Assembly (NCBI GenBank): GCA_036417435.1
Contig: CM070908.1
Span: 51,183,090 to 51,247,089, forward strand
Direction: 5' to 3'
From: Inia geoffrensis
Taxonomy: Eukaryota > Chordata > Mammalia > Artiodactyla > Iniidae
Length of the DNA: 64,000 bases
Shown piece after piece: positions 1-11,878 of this stretch. The position numbers and the translations under genes were made by a program. Every line of letters starts with the position of its first letter. Within the stretch, counting starts at the first letter, position 1. The notes beneath the pieces are model-generated. The model saw only the letters and a list, made by a program, of their open reading frames with translations. It was not told the origin of the DNA and searched no databases.

Positions 1-40
1 TATCATCACCTGCTCAAATCTTTAGGTTTCCCAGGTGATA

Positions 41-437
41 TTACTCAGACCTTTTTATTTACTGATTGATTGTATTACCCAGACCTTTTTTTTTTTAATT
101 TATTGATTGATTGATTGATTGATGGCTGCAATGGGTCTTTGTTGCTAAGTGCAGGCTTTCTCTAGTTGCGGCTAGTGGGGGCTACTCTTCATTGTGGTGC
201 ATGGGCTTCTCATCGAGGTGGCTTCTCTTTGTTGCAGAGCATGGGCTCTAGGCCTGGGGGCTCAGTAGTTGTGGCTCGCGGGCTCTAGAGTGCAGGCTCA
301 GCAGTTGTTGGCGCATGGGCTTAGTTGCTCTGCGGCATGTAGGATCTTCCCAGACCAGGGATCGAACCCGTGTCTCCTGCATTGGCAGGTAGATTCTTAA
401 CCACTGTGCCACCAGGGAAGCCCTACTCAGACCTTTT
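41..437 (-). mobile_element. CHR-1-like SINE with a three-copy flank
   Basis: The SINE body lies at about 90-422 on the minus strand. Its tRNA-like head is at the right end (reverse complement of 'ttccctggtggcacagtgg'), and its T-rich tail, with a 'gatt' run, is at the left. The flank 'ttac(t/c)cagacctttt' occurs at 75-89 and again at 423-437, as expected of a target-site duplication. A third copy sits at 41-55, followed by 19 bases that resemble another tail remnant. Confidence 0.9.
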
Positions 438-1670
438 AGGAATGAATGCCAGTGTCTTTTCTATAGACTATCCTCTGTTTACATTTCAGTGAGTGTCTGA
501 GTCTAAATGAGACACCAAATGTGAAAATTCTTGATAAACTAAAAGTGTAATACGAGTGCCAGCTGTGCTACTGCTAAAGGAAGAAACAATCTAGACATTC
601 ATCTGTTCTGCAACAATGTTGAGGCTCCTGAAAGGCCACAAAACAAATACCCCACCTTAAAAATCCATAGAAAACCCCCGTCCAAAGATGCAGTGAAATA
701 CATGTGCAGGGAATGCTTAAGGTACCTGTGGTACAAAGCCAGCACTAATGACCATCCACAACATGTCCCCTTCCCAACTCGACACCCGACAAATGCTCTA
801 TGAAAGGCTGGAAAGAGAAGATGAAGCCAATCTTGGAATTTTCCTGAAAAGGAAAATGAAACCCAGAAAGAGGAAGAGACGTCCCCAGGGTCACACTGTG
901 AGCTGGTGGCAGAGCTGGAGCCCCAGTCTCGTGCTGAATGTTCTTCACTGGAGACCATTTCAATTCAGTTTTAAGTGGTCTGCACAATAGTTATGCCAAC
1001 TTCCCAGTGGCTGAGCCCATATAACCAGACTGGCAGATTACTGAAATAGGCAAAATATTCCAGAGACATAAAAATGAAAAAAAAAAAAAAAAAACAATGT
1101 AGCATTCCTACAAAGAAAAACATCTGTCCAAGGAAACCTTTTAAATTTAACTGAGAATTGTAACATTCTTTTTGCTGCAATCTGCTAGGGAGGACTGTGA
1201 TTTCTCTCTGCTCTCCCATGCAAGAGAACAATGACATGATTGTGGGTTCTTTCACATGGAGGGTTTCTCAACCTCTACATATAAACCAACCTATGCTGTG
1301 ATCTGAAGAATTTTTTTAAGATATAAATTTCCAAGGAAGAAAGGGGGTTCGTGGACCTTAAGGTTTTTATCCACAGATCTAAGAAATGGTTTTCCTAAAG
1401 TTTAGAAAGAGAAAAGACCACTCTACTGGAAATCTATGATGTATCTTTGTACTACCCAGTCAAGGGAAAGAGAGGAATTCCAGAGACAAGCAACTGCCAT
1501 GTATTGAAGTTTATTTTTGGATTAATCCTAACATTCGGGTCAATTTCTGTAGTTTGAAACTACTGAAGAAAGAATACAAAATTGCCTGAAGCAAAAGACC
1601 AAAAAAGCAGTAAATAGATCCCATACTCCTCTCCAGAGAGTGCAGAATTTAAAAAATAAATAAAAACAAA
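438..1670. other. No recognised feature
   Basis: About 1.2 kb of AT-rich DNA without a repeat I can name. Overlapping open frames of 80-119 codons on both strands at 599-990 have no start context, splice context or family resemblance. A run of about 18 A at 1079-1094 is the only simple sequence of note. Confidence 0.5.
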
Positions 1671-1674
1671 CAAA

Positions 1675-1990
1675 CATGGACCAAGAGATTATCATACTAA
1701 GTGAAGTAAATTAGAAAGAGAAAGATAAACACCATATGATATCACTTACGTGTGGAATCTAAAATACGACACAAATAAACCTATCTACAAAACAAAAACA
1801 GACTCATGGACATAGAGAACAGACTTGTTGTTGCCAAAAGGGGCGATGGGAGAGGGAAGGGTTGGGAGTTTGGGATTAGCAGATGCAAACTAGTATATAT
1901 AGGATGGATAAACAACAAGGTCTTACTGTATAGCACAGAGAACTATACTCAATATCCTAAAACAACAACAACAACAAACAAAAACTTGAC
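1675..1990 (+). mobile_element. L1 3' end, 5'-truncated
   Basis: It begins within the last codons of L1 ORF2 ('gagattatcatactaagtga') and runs through the 3' UTR, including the 'ggacatagagaacagact' stretch and 'tagcacagagaactatactc'. It ends in a CAA-rich tail near 1970. The same 3' UTR recurs many times in this window. I saw no clear target duplication. Confidence 0.85.
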
Positions 1991-2502
1991 AAGTATCTCT
2001 GGACAGGAGATAGAAAGCTCATTGTTGTGAGAACTTCATTTCAAATAACAGGGAGCTTGTGAATCTTGGAGAACTTAAGAAAAATCAAAGGGCTTCTCCC
2101 CACAAGGCTCCCCACTCACAGTGGGATAGAAGCCAAAAGGAAGGCGATGATCATGGAGATTCATCTTGATGCAAAGGTGGGTGCCTTTATATACAGATAT
2201 CGTGCCCTTTCTACAGTTGAAAGGTTTACTTCCTGACAAGACACATTTAGGATCATCATATGCTCCAGTTTACTGGCAGACATTATGCAGAAAATTATTT
2301 CTGGCTATAAAAGCACGCCCGATTTATGTGCCTAGCAGAGCCCCATAATTATGACTATTACAGTTGCAATAGACAGTGTTTAAATTCTAGTAGTCTTATG
2401 GTCATTTATGGACATCATTCATTTTTAGAGACAGAGAGGAGTTAGTGAATTGGCAGATGCCAGACACAAGGAGAATTTTGTATTTAGCTTTCCACATCAG
2501 AT

Positions 2503-2650
2503 AGTCTGCTTATAACACATTTCATCAAACAAATATTTTGGAAATGATGCACATTTCATCAAACAAATATAATCTATAAGTCTGCTTATAACACATTTCA
2601 TCAAACAAATATTTTGGAAATGATGCACATTTCATCAAACAAATATAATC
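2503..2650. repeat. 76-bp tandem duplication
   Basis: Copy 1 runs 2503-2578 and copy 2 runs 2579-2650. They are identical over the compared length at a period of 76. Each copy also contains two occurrences of 'catttcatcaaacaaatat', so there is a shorter internal repeat. The lack of divergence points to a recent duplication. Confidence 0.92.
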
Positions 2651-3856
2651 ATGGAGATGGAAGGGCTGGGGCTTAGTGGCATTTGGGGTCCAGTGGACTT
2701 GAATGTGCATCCAGCTTTGCCTCTTCCTTGCCATGGAAGAAACCAACTCTCTCTCTTGGAGCCCCAGCATTTTCATCAGAAAAATGTGGATGCTGTTTTA
2801 AGGCTCAAATAAGATATTTTGTGTTATGCTTTGTGAATAGTAAAGTACCAAAAAATGAGAGGGTGTGTTTGGGTTTTTGTTTTCCTTTCCGCATTTCTCC
2901 CCCAAATGAAAAGGAAGAGAGAAAAAATGTCCTCACCGTCAAGTTATACTCCCCATCAGCATACCTCACCACTGGTGGTTCATTTCATGAAAACTACTCA
3001 CAAAATATTCCACATGAGCACTGAGTCAGTTGATTTCTTGCTGGCAAGGGAGAATTGTTAACAGTCAGAATTTCAGCAGAGAGCTGTCCCCAAGCATTGG
3101 GTTTATTTACAACTGAGAAAGAGAACTTCACAAGTATATTAATTTGGGATCGCATGGCTTGAGATACTTCATTCTGTCACCAGCAGAACCCATAAGCAAT
3201 TTCCAATCACCTTATCTCTTTCGTTGGATATTTTCCAAGGATTTTTGATACATAAATGACAAATAAGGTAATTTGGATTTCCTGTTTTAAAGCTGTTCTT
3301 TCCAATTGGCTAGCGATTAATTCAGTCCATATTGGGAACTCCACCTCTTCCCTCTTTGGCTCTAGTCTCCTGTTCCTGATTTTCCCTTAATAGCCCATAT
3401 CTATTGGTTTTTCTGTCCTTATAGAGTTCTTCCCCCTTTGGTTATGGTAGATCTCCACCATTACTGGAGAGTTTCCAACTATCTCAGTTCTTTTTCAACT
3501 GTTTTGGATAAATAAAATTTATTTTTCCAAATGAGAGTACCCACCAGCTTTGGGTAGTCATTCACACTTTAGAATAAATGGATCTTTAACATCTATTTAG
3601 CTAATCTGCATTCATAAGAAAATGCAAGTTTGAGGAAGGTGCATAAAAGGGAAAAAGGAGGGGCATAATTTGCGAAATTCAAATCAGTCAGATACGGATG
3701 AAAATCTCCAGGAGAGGGCCTAATTTTTACTTTTCCTTTGGTCCTGCTTTGCTGTCAGCATTGCTCTGGGACTTACAGGCTTGATCAGCTATCTCCCCTC
3801 TGCTCTCTTGATGGCATTATTTTAACTCCAGGGACAGGCTGTACCTGGGCTGCAGT
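2651..3856. other. No recognised feature
   Basis: About 1.2 kb without a repeat or gene I can identify. An open frame at 2683-3024 and a second at 2855-3061 overlap in different frames and look like chance frames. Confidence 0.5.
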
Positions 3857-4028
3857 GGGGTGTGGCACGGGGGCAAAAGTATCATTTTCTCTGCCTTGCT
3901 AGCCCCTTCCCCACTAGGTTCCTGGGGTGTGGCACGGGGCAAAAGTATCATTTTCTCTGCCTGGGGTGTGGCACGGGGCAAAAGTGTCATTTTCTCTGCC
4001 TTGCTAGCCCCTTCCCCACTAGGTTCCC
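3857..4028 (+). repeat. Small minisatellite
   Basis: A block starting 'ggggtgtggcacgggg' occurs at 3857, 3924 and 3963. Copies 1 and 3 are followed by the same spacer ('ttgctagccccttcccc...'). Copy 2 lacks the spacer, so units are about 67, 39 and 66 bp. The open frames starting near 3860 are produced by this repeat. Confidence 0.88.
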
Positions 4029-5721
4029 CTACGTCAACGGTGATGACATGGCCCCCAATTTTTTCTTTCTTTTCAATAAATCTGATTACCTATTTATGCC
4101 CCAGGAGGTTGTTTCCAAAAAGATATTTAAAAATCATTTTTAAAAAATCATTAGCCATTCATCTATCTTGCTATGGGGTTCAGAAAATCTGGCTGTCTCA
4201 ACCATACCCTGGTGTCAGGAATAGGATCACTACCCTGACAGCTCTGCCTTTCCCAGGCACACCCTCCACCCAGGGAAGTAAGACCCACAGAGCACTCTAT
4301 TTTATAATGGAACTCTCCAATCAGACTCTAAATAATTTTACTGCCGTTACAGAACCGGCCCTAAAGACAGGGCATGAAAGGGATCATTCAATCCCCTCAC
4401 CTGAGGTCAGTGCCGAAATGTTCTTTGAGAGGCCTCTTCAAGACGAATTCGTTTTCCTTTTTAACATCTAGAGCTGTGACCCTGGCCGTTCCTCAAGGTT
4501 TGAGTCACATGGTCTAATGATTATCTTCGTGGGGAGATGATCTCCCTGTCGGAAATTTCAGCCTTCATTCCGCCTTCCTTAATCGTACCAGGTTATTCTA
4601 TTGAAGGCTTTCTTCCTGTACCTGGTAAATGGTGTTCATTTTCCTGGGTCTTATACACGTGTCAGCCTCCCTCCCTTCCCTATACCTTCACTGTGGCATG
4701 GTCATTCTGCTCAGGTGAGTTAGCACTTGAGATAAAGGAGGAAAATTAAGATCAGAGTCATGTCCAAGCTTATATTATAATACGTGTTTACAAAACCAAA
4801 GGTCCATTCCAAATGGTATTTAGGATCAAATTGCCTCCAGTTGGTTGCGCTACTTCAATAACTATATGACCTCTGTGGGCTTCCTTATCCAAAACTGAGT
4901 GGCAGGTAAAGACCATAGTACCTCTCCAGAGGGCCTCTGTGAGGGCTAACTGACACCTGTAAGGAGGCCAGCATACTGACCCACGTGTGAAGGGTAATGA
5001 ATACACCTATATAAGCCCATCGCTTACCTCACTCATTCTACAGGTATTTCCACAAGATCTTCTGCGCAAAATCATGGCACTATTCTCAGCACAGTGTGTC
5101 AGCCCCTACCCCGACTGTTCCTCTTTTCACATTGTTAGATGTCCCCCCTCAATGCCAGTTCCATATAGGTTACACTCCAGTTTCCAACATCTCACCTTCT
5201 CTGCTCAGCATCTCTCTCTTCTTCCTGGAACTGCTCCCCCCCTGTCTCCAGCCAGGTGGTTCACAGCAAAGACCTTTTTCTTACATGGTCACAACTGAAG
5301 ACTCTAAGATGGACAGCTTGTCAAACTAGACCACTCAGAGTCCTCCCTGGAGAGCCATGGAACTGGGACTGAGGAGAGACCGTCCTTCTTTCCTGGTGGC
5401 AGCCTTGGGGAGTGGGTCCTGGGAGCCTTGGCAGCCATGTTCCTGGCTGTGTGGACAAGGTCCATGGCAGGAATAGAGAATCAAGCCAACAAACAGGCAG
5501 AGTTCAGAGGGGGAGAGAAGACATCCCGTGCCACTGGGGTTCTTGAATAAAGATGCCCTCAGATCCAGGTTGGTGTCTGTTCTTCCTGAAGCCTGGCCAT
5601 TCCACCTATGCTTCATGGCATGAGCTCCCCACCACTGTTCCAGGTGGGGCTCTGTGCTTGAAAACAAGAGACACCTAAGATGAGGGGCAAGCTTATCCAT
5701 CCAGCCGGAATGTGTCCCAAG
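4029..5721. other. No recognised feature
   Basis: About 1.7 kb of mixed composition. Open frames at 4537-4749, 4987-5298 and 5335-5700 lack any recognisable protein family. I do not call a gene here. Confidence 0.45.
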
Positions 5722-5736
5722 AGAATTACCCCTTCC

Positions 5737-6262
5737 AATTAGGAGGTTGGGAGTAACATATGCACACTACTATTTATAAAATAGATAATCAACAAGGACC
5801 TACTGTATAGCACAGGGAAATATATTCAATACTCTGTAAATAACCTATATGGGAAAGAATCTGGAAAAGAATAGATATAGGACTTCACTGGCAGTGCAGT
5901 GATTAAGAATCCACCTGCCAATACAGGGGACATGGGTTTGAGCCTTGGTCTGGGAAGATCCCACATGCCGCGGAGCAACTAAGCCCGTGCGCCACAACTA
6001 CTGAGTCCACGTGCTGCAACTACTGAAGCCCGCGCGCCTAGAGCCCATGCTCCGCAGCAAGAGAAGCCACTGCAATTAGAAGCCCGTGCACCACAACGAA
6101 GAGTAGCTCCTGCTTGCTGCAACTAAAGAAAGCCCGCACGCAGCAACGAAGACCCAACGCAGCCAAAATAAATAAATAAATTTATTTTTTATTTTAAAAA
6201 AAGAATAGATATGTGTAAATAAATTAATTAATTAAATATATATCTAGTACATTAAAAATAAA
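5737..6262 (+). mobile_element. Truncated L1 3' end split by a SINE
   Basis: The L1 3' UTR ('aacaaggacctactgtatag') is present at 5737-5878 and its tail resumes at 6199-6262 after a SINE. A 15-bp flank with one mismatch (agaattac-c/g-ccttcc) is found at 5722-5736 and 6263-6277 and is the L1 target duplication. Confidence 0.88.
5879..6198 (+). mobile_element. CHR-1-like SINE inside an L1 tail
   Basis: Full-length long-form SINE with tRNA-like head, B box near 'gggtttgagcc', long tRNA-unrelated body and an (aaat)n tail. The target duplication 'aaaagaatagatat' is at 5865-5878 and 6199-6212. It lies within the L1 3' end, so the SINE is younger. Confidence 0.93.
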
Positions 6263-6806
6263 AGAATTACGCCTTCCTCACTGCTTCCCTATGCCCTTGC
6301 TGCTCTGTTGGCACATTCTGTCTCCTATCTCAGTGTGCCGATGAAATAATCATCACAGCCACTTCTCAAGGGTCTCTAGCAGAGGAAGCATGTTACAGCC
6401 ATCATTGCTCTTCATGATACTAAATTACAATCTCAAAAGGTAAAATCATGACTCAGGTACACATGTGAAATGAACACGTGTCAAAGGTTTTATCCAACTC
6501 CTTAATTATAGGAGGCTGGTAAGATGTTAAGACTGGTTCAAATAAGAATTGGAATTACAGAGATTTATATTCTCTATCAGACAAAATTAGTTGGCATTGC
6601 CATGAACAGGAACCGTTTGCATTACTATGAGCCATCCGTTCTCTCAACTTAATTTCTACCCTCAGAGAGTGGTTTTAAAAAAATAGTCTCTCCAACAGCA
6701 AGTCAATTAAATGTGCACGCCCCTATGGAAACATATCAGAAGTTCCCCTAAACAATGGCCAGCACTCCCTGATAGGACACCCAATAATCTGTTTTGTCCA
6801 TTTTCA

Positions 6807-7038
6807 TTTTTTTTTTAATTTTTATTTTTTGGCTGCATCGAGTCTTAGTTGGGTCACACGAGATCTTTCATGGCAGCGTGCATGCTCTTCATTGCGGCAT
6901 GCAGGTTCTGTAGTTGTGGCACTCGGGCTTAGTTGCCCCACGGCATGTGGGATCTTAGTTCCCCGACCAGGGATCAAACCAGAGTCCCCTGCATCACAAG
7001 GTGGATTCTTAATCACTGGACCACCAGGGAAGTCCCTC
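6807..7038 (-). mobile_element. tRNA-derived SINE
   Basis: The head is at the right end ('ccaccagggaagtccc' reversed) and the T-rich tail at the left. It carries the 'gatcttagttccccgacc' body of the shorter CHR-related forms. The target duplication 'ttttgtccattttca' (15 bp) is at 6792-6806 and 7039-7053. Confidence 0.92.
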
Positions 7039-7109
7039 TTTTGTCCATTTTCAATATTTGGACAATCTTTTCTGATAATTACAACAATTCTGTAACAGAG
7101 GGATGATTA

Positions 7110-7250
7110 TATTCAATAAATAATAATCCCTTTAGAGATGAGGAAACTGAGACCCAGAGAAGTAAGAAACTTGTTTTGCTCACATAATTAGTAAATGGCA
7201 GGTTGGGATTCAGACGTAGTCCTGACTCCAAAATCCTGATCTAAACCATC
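7110..7250. repeat. Ancient mammalian repeat, MIR/L2 age
   Basis: The phrase 'gatgaggaaactgagaccc' followed by 'gggattcagacgtagtcctg' matches a widespread old mammalian repeat. It is much decayed. The exact family is not certain. Confidence 0.4.
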
Positions 7251-7311
7251 CAAGTTGGCCAGGGCCTAGGGACACTTTTTGCCTCACACTAGTCTATCTA
7301 GGGGAACGTGT

Positions 7312-7375
7312 CACTCACTCATTCACCCACTGAACAGATATTGCTCCTACCCTGTGTTCTAGATGCTGTGATGAA
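7312..7375 (-). repeat. Probable L2 3' end, decayed
   Basis: 'cattcacccactgaacagatattg' reads as a degraded antisense L2 tail (the usual form is 'cattcaacaaatatttattg'). It is short and uncertain. Confidence 0.35.
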
Positions 7376-7814
7376 CTGCTGTCTCAATCAGCCCAAGACC
7401 ACCAGGCACAAACTTCAGACTGACAAAGTCAGGTTCATTGACGTATGGCAGAGGGACTGCACATCAGAGGATTCATAAGGGATCTCACCAAACAAAGGAA
7501 AAGAGAGAGTATAGGACTGGGGGAAAGAATGGCGGTTAGGTGAAATGTAAATGAAGCCGTATACTGATAGACTCAAAGCAAAGCAGGGCTGTGTTAAGGT
7601 ATTATCATAAGTCCTGGACTATGAAGTGGACCCAGGGACCTGTTTACTTGGAAACAAAGTTATGATAGCGTTGGAATACTGTGTCCAGGAACCTCTTATC
7701 CGAAGTTTTGCACCTGGGTTGTAAGCTCTGCACCTGGTTTGTAAATGAGGCTTTTCTCTGTGTCATGACTTAGACACGCCTCCCCCCCTACCCCCCCACA
7801 CCGTGGGATGTTTC
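7376..7814. other. No recognised feature
   Basis: No gene or nameable repeat. A C-rich run (cccccctacccccccac) lies near 7780-7800. Confidence 0.45.
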
Positions 7815-7985
7815 ACATTTTTAAATGTTTCTTATTATAATTGACACATAACATTGTGTAAGTTTAAGGTACACAGCATGTTGATTTGATACATTTATGT
7901 ATTGCAATCTCATTGCCACCGTAGCCTTAGCTAACACTTCTATCACATCACATAACTACCATTTGTTTTTTTGTGGTGGATGCTT
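7815..7985 (-). mobile_element. Old L1 3' fragment, antisense
   Basis: 'ttgacacataacattgtgta' and 'cattgccaccgtag' resemble the antisense of an older (L1M-type) 3' region. Divergence is high and the boundaries are approximate. Confidence 0.5.
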
Positions 7986-10257
7986 CATTCTAACTAACGT
8001 AATTCCAGACAGCAAAGTTTCTGATAGTCTATGATTTTAGAGAAAAAATTCTTCAGTGAGTAAGAAAACAGTACTCACTCTAAGAAGGGAGTTGTTGTAA
8101 CACTCTAGAGCTACAGTGTCCTTGAGAGAGATATTAATTTTTGTTAACTTTGGAACAGATTTTATCTGTGTTTTTATCCTAGCGTGATGACTGGCCAGGT
8201 AGATTTTAAAAGTCCGAGCTAATTTTTACTTTCTTATGTCTCAGTGAGGGCCCCAGGTAATCAGGTCATTACAATACAGTGCGGAAAGATTAGGGGATTT
8301 ACTTTAGACGTAAGTTAGGTTAAGGAAGACTGCCTGCACGAGGCAGACCCCGCTCTGGGAAAAGCAGGAGTTGGGCAAATGAAGTGGGGGGTTTCCTTAC
8401 CACATAGCAAGGACTTGGGCAAAGGCGTAAGAGGGAGAGGAGGAACTGATGTAGGACTCTCCTACATCGAAGGGTGGAACGCATAGTCACCTTAGAGTGT
8501 GTGTTCTTTGTTCAGGGAAGGGTTATTGGCGTGTTCTTCCTATATATGCCCAAGTGAAAGGCAAGTAGGCTGCATGGGGCTGCCGCTTCCTAAGGCACCT
8601 GGTTATGGAGCAAAGCTGATCCTTGAAGAGGAAGTAGAGCCATTTTGTCGACTTTGCCCTGAACCATCCTATCCTACTTCCTGAGAACATTCAGGGGAAC
8701 AAGGCTGGCCTTCAACCAATGCTGAGTTGCAGGGAAGGACAATGAGACTCCAGAGATAAAAGTGCTACAGAGACACAAGGTGGCCTCGAGGAGAGACCTG
8801 GACTTAGCAGTGGGTGGTATCATTCCAGGTCCTGGGAGGGAACAGACTGAGAGTGAAAAGGGCTAGTGCTCTTGCTTGTCTCTTCACTGGCTGAACCCAA
8901 TCAGAAGTGGAGGGGGAGGAAGCCTGCGGATGCTCTCTGGAGAGGTGGGCCTTCCAGGGCCTAGAGCAGGGTGCAGAAGGGAGAATCATGGGTCTGGAGA
9001 GGCAGAGTGGAAACTCTGAGCACAGGGGTTAATGCTGACAGTGCTTTCCAACCTGTTCACCCTGCCAACAGCTGAGTTTGAAACAGTGAGATAAAGGAGT
9101 TGTTACTTACAGCACAGCAGGGAGGGGCAGACCCAAGGTCGGTGGAGATGGTGTCTGCTACAAAGTGACGCCTCTGGAGCCAGGAATAAGAAAGCGCTGT
9201 TGATTACTCCCTTATTTAGTTTTAATTTTAACTGTTTTATTTAAAATCATTTATTATTGAATTTAAAAAGCCGGAAAGCGTGACCATGGTTGTACCCTTG
9301 GTTAAAGAAGCAGATCGTACCAATTCAAGTGGCAAAGGCTGAGGCCCGATGGCTGAGCAGACCTGGAACGTCAGGTAGAGACTTTACCCTGAGGGCAGCG
9401 TGGGCCCGCCCCCGATGCCCGCCCCCCACACCTCCCCCCAACCCCGGGGAAGGAGGGGTGGAAGCAGGAGAGCACAGTTCCCTGGCCCGCCTTCGCTGTA
9501 TTATTGCCGTGATAGGCAAACTGCTGACCTCTCACTTCTACCACCAGGAAGGATTGCACATCAATGCCACGGTCAGCTGACTTTCCCGCCCAGAGAGAAA
9601 GGGTAGCTGGAAAGAGCTGGGAACAGACAGGGAACCAGTCAGGGGAGACAGAACACAAGCACCAAAAACAGGACTTTTTGCTTTCCAGCCTCGAGCCTTG
9701 AAAATATTCAGGAGGAGATTTAGAAAATCTTGGTTCTAAGCACCACATTCTTTGGTTTTTCTACATTTCTAAGCTTTTGAGGAATGTATAAACTGGTTTC
9801 CAAAGTGTTCTGAGTTTTCGTTCAACAAAACTGTCACCTGCTTGTGCCAGGTACCAAGGGAACAATGGAGGGTAGGGGTTTGGGGGGGAACATGGGTGGT
9901 CTCCAGACCCTCGAAGCTTCGCAGAGCGATAGATGCACAAACAACTGCTTCAAAGTGTGTCAAGGCCCTAGAACAATGCAGGGCATATTATAGACAACAA
10001 ATAAAAGATGGCTAGAATTTTTTAAATTGGTTTTTGGAAAACAGGTGCAGAAATTGAGTTAATTATAATCCTCAGCTCACAGCATCTACATCAGTCTCTT
10101 ATTTTCTCCCTCCAGTTCCCACCCCTATTCTCTCCCCTCCTCCTCTGATTTACTGGACTTGATAAGTACTTTTGCATATGTTGATATCCTTGTTAAAATA
10201 TACAGGAGTCATAATGTCCATGGATCTGAATCTGCTTCTTTCAGTCAACACTGATTT
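7986..10257. other. No recognised feature
   Basis: About 2.3 kb, GC-richer around 9,370-9,480 (CCCCGCCC-type runs). Several overlapping 60-125-codon frames lie on both strands here. Overlap on both strands and the absence of any family match argue against coding. Confidence 0.45.
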
Positions 10258-10267
10258 TAAGATCTGC

Positions 10268-10825
10268 AACAGCTAAGTACAATAGCTAAGACATGGAAGC
10301 AACCTAAATATCCATCAACAGATGAATGGATAAAGAAGATGTGGTACATATATACAATAGAATATTACTCAGCCATAAAAAAGGATGAAATAATACCATT
10401 TGCAGCAAGCTGGATGGACCTAGAGATTATCATACTAAGTGAAGTAAGACAGAGAAAGACAAATACCATACAATATCACTTATAGGTGGAATCTTTAAAA
10501 ATGATACAAATGAACTTTTATACAAAACAGAAATAGACTCACAGACATAGAAAACAAGCTTATGGTTACCAAAGGGGAAAGGCGGGGGAGGGATAAATTA
10601 GGAGTTTGGGATTAATATATACACACTACTACATATAAAATAGATAACCAACAAAGACCTACTGCATGGCACAGGGAATTATACTCAATATTTCATAATA
10701 ACCTATTCGGGAAAAGAATGTGAAAAATAGATATATATGTATGTATAACTGAATCACTTTGCTATACACCTGAAATTAACACAACATTGTAAATTAATTA
10801 TACTTCAGTTAAATAAATAAGTAAA
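10268..10825 (+). mobile_element. 5'-truncated L1, 3' end
   Basis: It starts in the C-terminal part of ORF2 ('gatgaatggataaagaagat', 'gaatattactcagccataaa') and runs to the 3' end with an A-rich tail. The target duplication 'taagatctgc' is at 10258-10267 and 10826-10835. Confidence 0.92.
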
Positions 10826-10889
10826 TAAGATCTGCCCAGGATGCACCTGGATATCACGTTTATAGTACCTAACTGCTGAAAGTTACCCC

Positions 10890-11187
10890 ATAGGTTGATC
10901 TGTTCCATAGTCCTTATTCCGTCCTCCTCTTGTTAAAAGCCTGGTTGCCTCCACCTGCCCAATACCAGGTGAATACTAAGATGAACACCCGTGGACGCAT
11001 CCATTCATTGGCTGTGAGCAAGTTTCTCTGGAGTACTTACCCAGGAGTCCTCACCCAGGAGTGAGCTGGCTGGGTCATGGGGTGTATGCAGCATCCCTAA
11101 GTTCGGGCATGCTGCTCTCCAGAGACCCACACTTGGAATCATCAGATGTTAACATTTGCCACCCCAGAGGCTGTAAATTGGTACCTC
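10890..11187 (-). mobile_element. Very old L1 3' region, antisense
   Basis: 'gctgggtcatggggtgtatg' and 'ccagaggctgtaaattggta' recall the antisense of an L1M 3' region. It is strongly decayed, so the call is tentative. Confidence 0.4.
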
Positions 11188-11398
11188 AATTTTTTTTTTT
11201 TTTTTGTGGTATGCAGGCCTCTCATTGTTGTGGCCTCTCCCTTTTGAGGAGCACAGGCTCCAGATGTGCAGGCCAGCGGCCATGGCTCACGGGCCCATCC
11301 GCCCCGCGGCACGTGGGATCCTCCCAGACCGGGGCACGAACCCGCGGCCCCTACTTCGGCAGGCGGACTCCCAACCACTGCGCCACCAGGGAAGCCCC
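11188..11398 (-). mobile_element. CHR-2-like SINE
   Basis: The GC-rich CHR-2-type body ('ggctcacgggcccatccgcc', 'gaccggggcacgaaccc') has its head at the right end and 17 T at the left. I found no clear target duplication, as the left flank is decayed. Confidence 0.9.
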
Positions 11399-11400
11399 TT

Positions 11401-11555
11401 TTAGTTCTTTCTTATGTCTTTTTGCATTGGCTAGAGCCAGCAGTATTGTGTTGAACAACAGTGGTGATATCAATCATCCCTGCCTTATTTCTGATCTTAA
11501 GGGAATGCATCTAAAATTGTTCCTTAATGTAAGATGCTTTCTGTGGGCCTTGGTG
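11401..11555 (-). mobile_element. L1 ORF2 fragment, antisense
   Basis: 'ttgcattggctagagccagc' and 'ccctgccttatttctgatct' are the antisense of the L1 reverse-transcriptase region, around the segment that reads [10 protein letters not shown] in L1 ORF2. It is noncoding now. Confidence 0.7.
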
Positions 11556-11675
11556 TCTCAGCCCAGTTTCCCTAGAAAATGGAACTTAAGGTAAAGTTTA
11601 AATGCTAACACTCTACTGGGGAGAGGAGCAAACCCATGGAAGCAAATCAATGGAAGTAAAGCAAGAAAGCGGGCA

Positions 11676-11859
11676 GGGGCTTCTCTGGTGGCGCAGTGGT
11701 TGAGAGTCCACCTGCCGATGCAGGGGACACGGGTTCGTGCCCCGGTCCAGGAGGATCCCACATGCCGCGGAGCAGCTGGGCCCGTGAGCCAGGGCCGCTG
11801 AGCCTGCGCGTCCGGAGCCTGTGCGCCGCAACAGTGAGAGGCCCGTGTAAAAAAAAAAA
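11676..11859 (+). mobile_element. CHR-2-like SINE with body deletion
   Basis: Head, A/B boxes ('ggcgcagtggttgag', 'gggttcgtgcc') and GC-rich body are intact. The segment between 'gccgcaac' and 'agtgagaggcc' is shorter than in the copies at 46,348 and 57,526. The A run is at 11849-11859. Confidence 0.9.
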
Positions 11860-11878
11860 GGGGGGTGGGTGAAAGCAA

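Noticed and set aside
88..422. tRNA genes (intact A and B box-like text in many places)
   Set aside because: These are SINE heads. None folds into a complete tRNA with acceptor pairing at the expected place.
3860..4471. 203-codon open frame
   Set aside because: It is created by the minisatellite units at 3857-4028 and continues into unremarkable sequence. No domain, no start or splice context.
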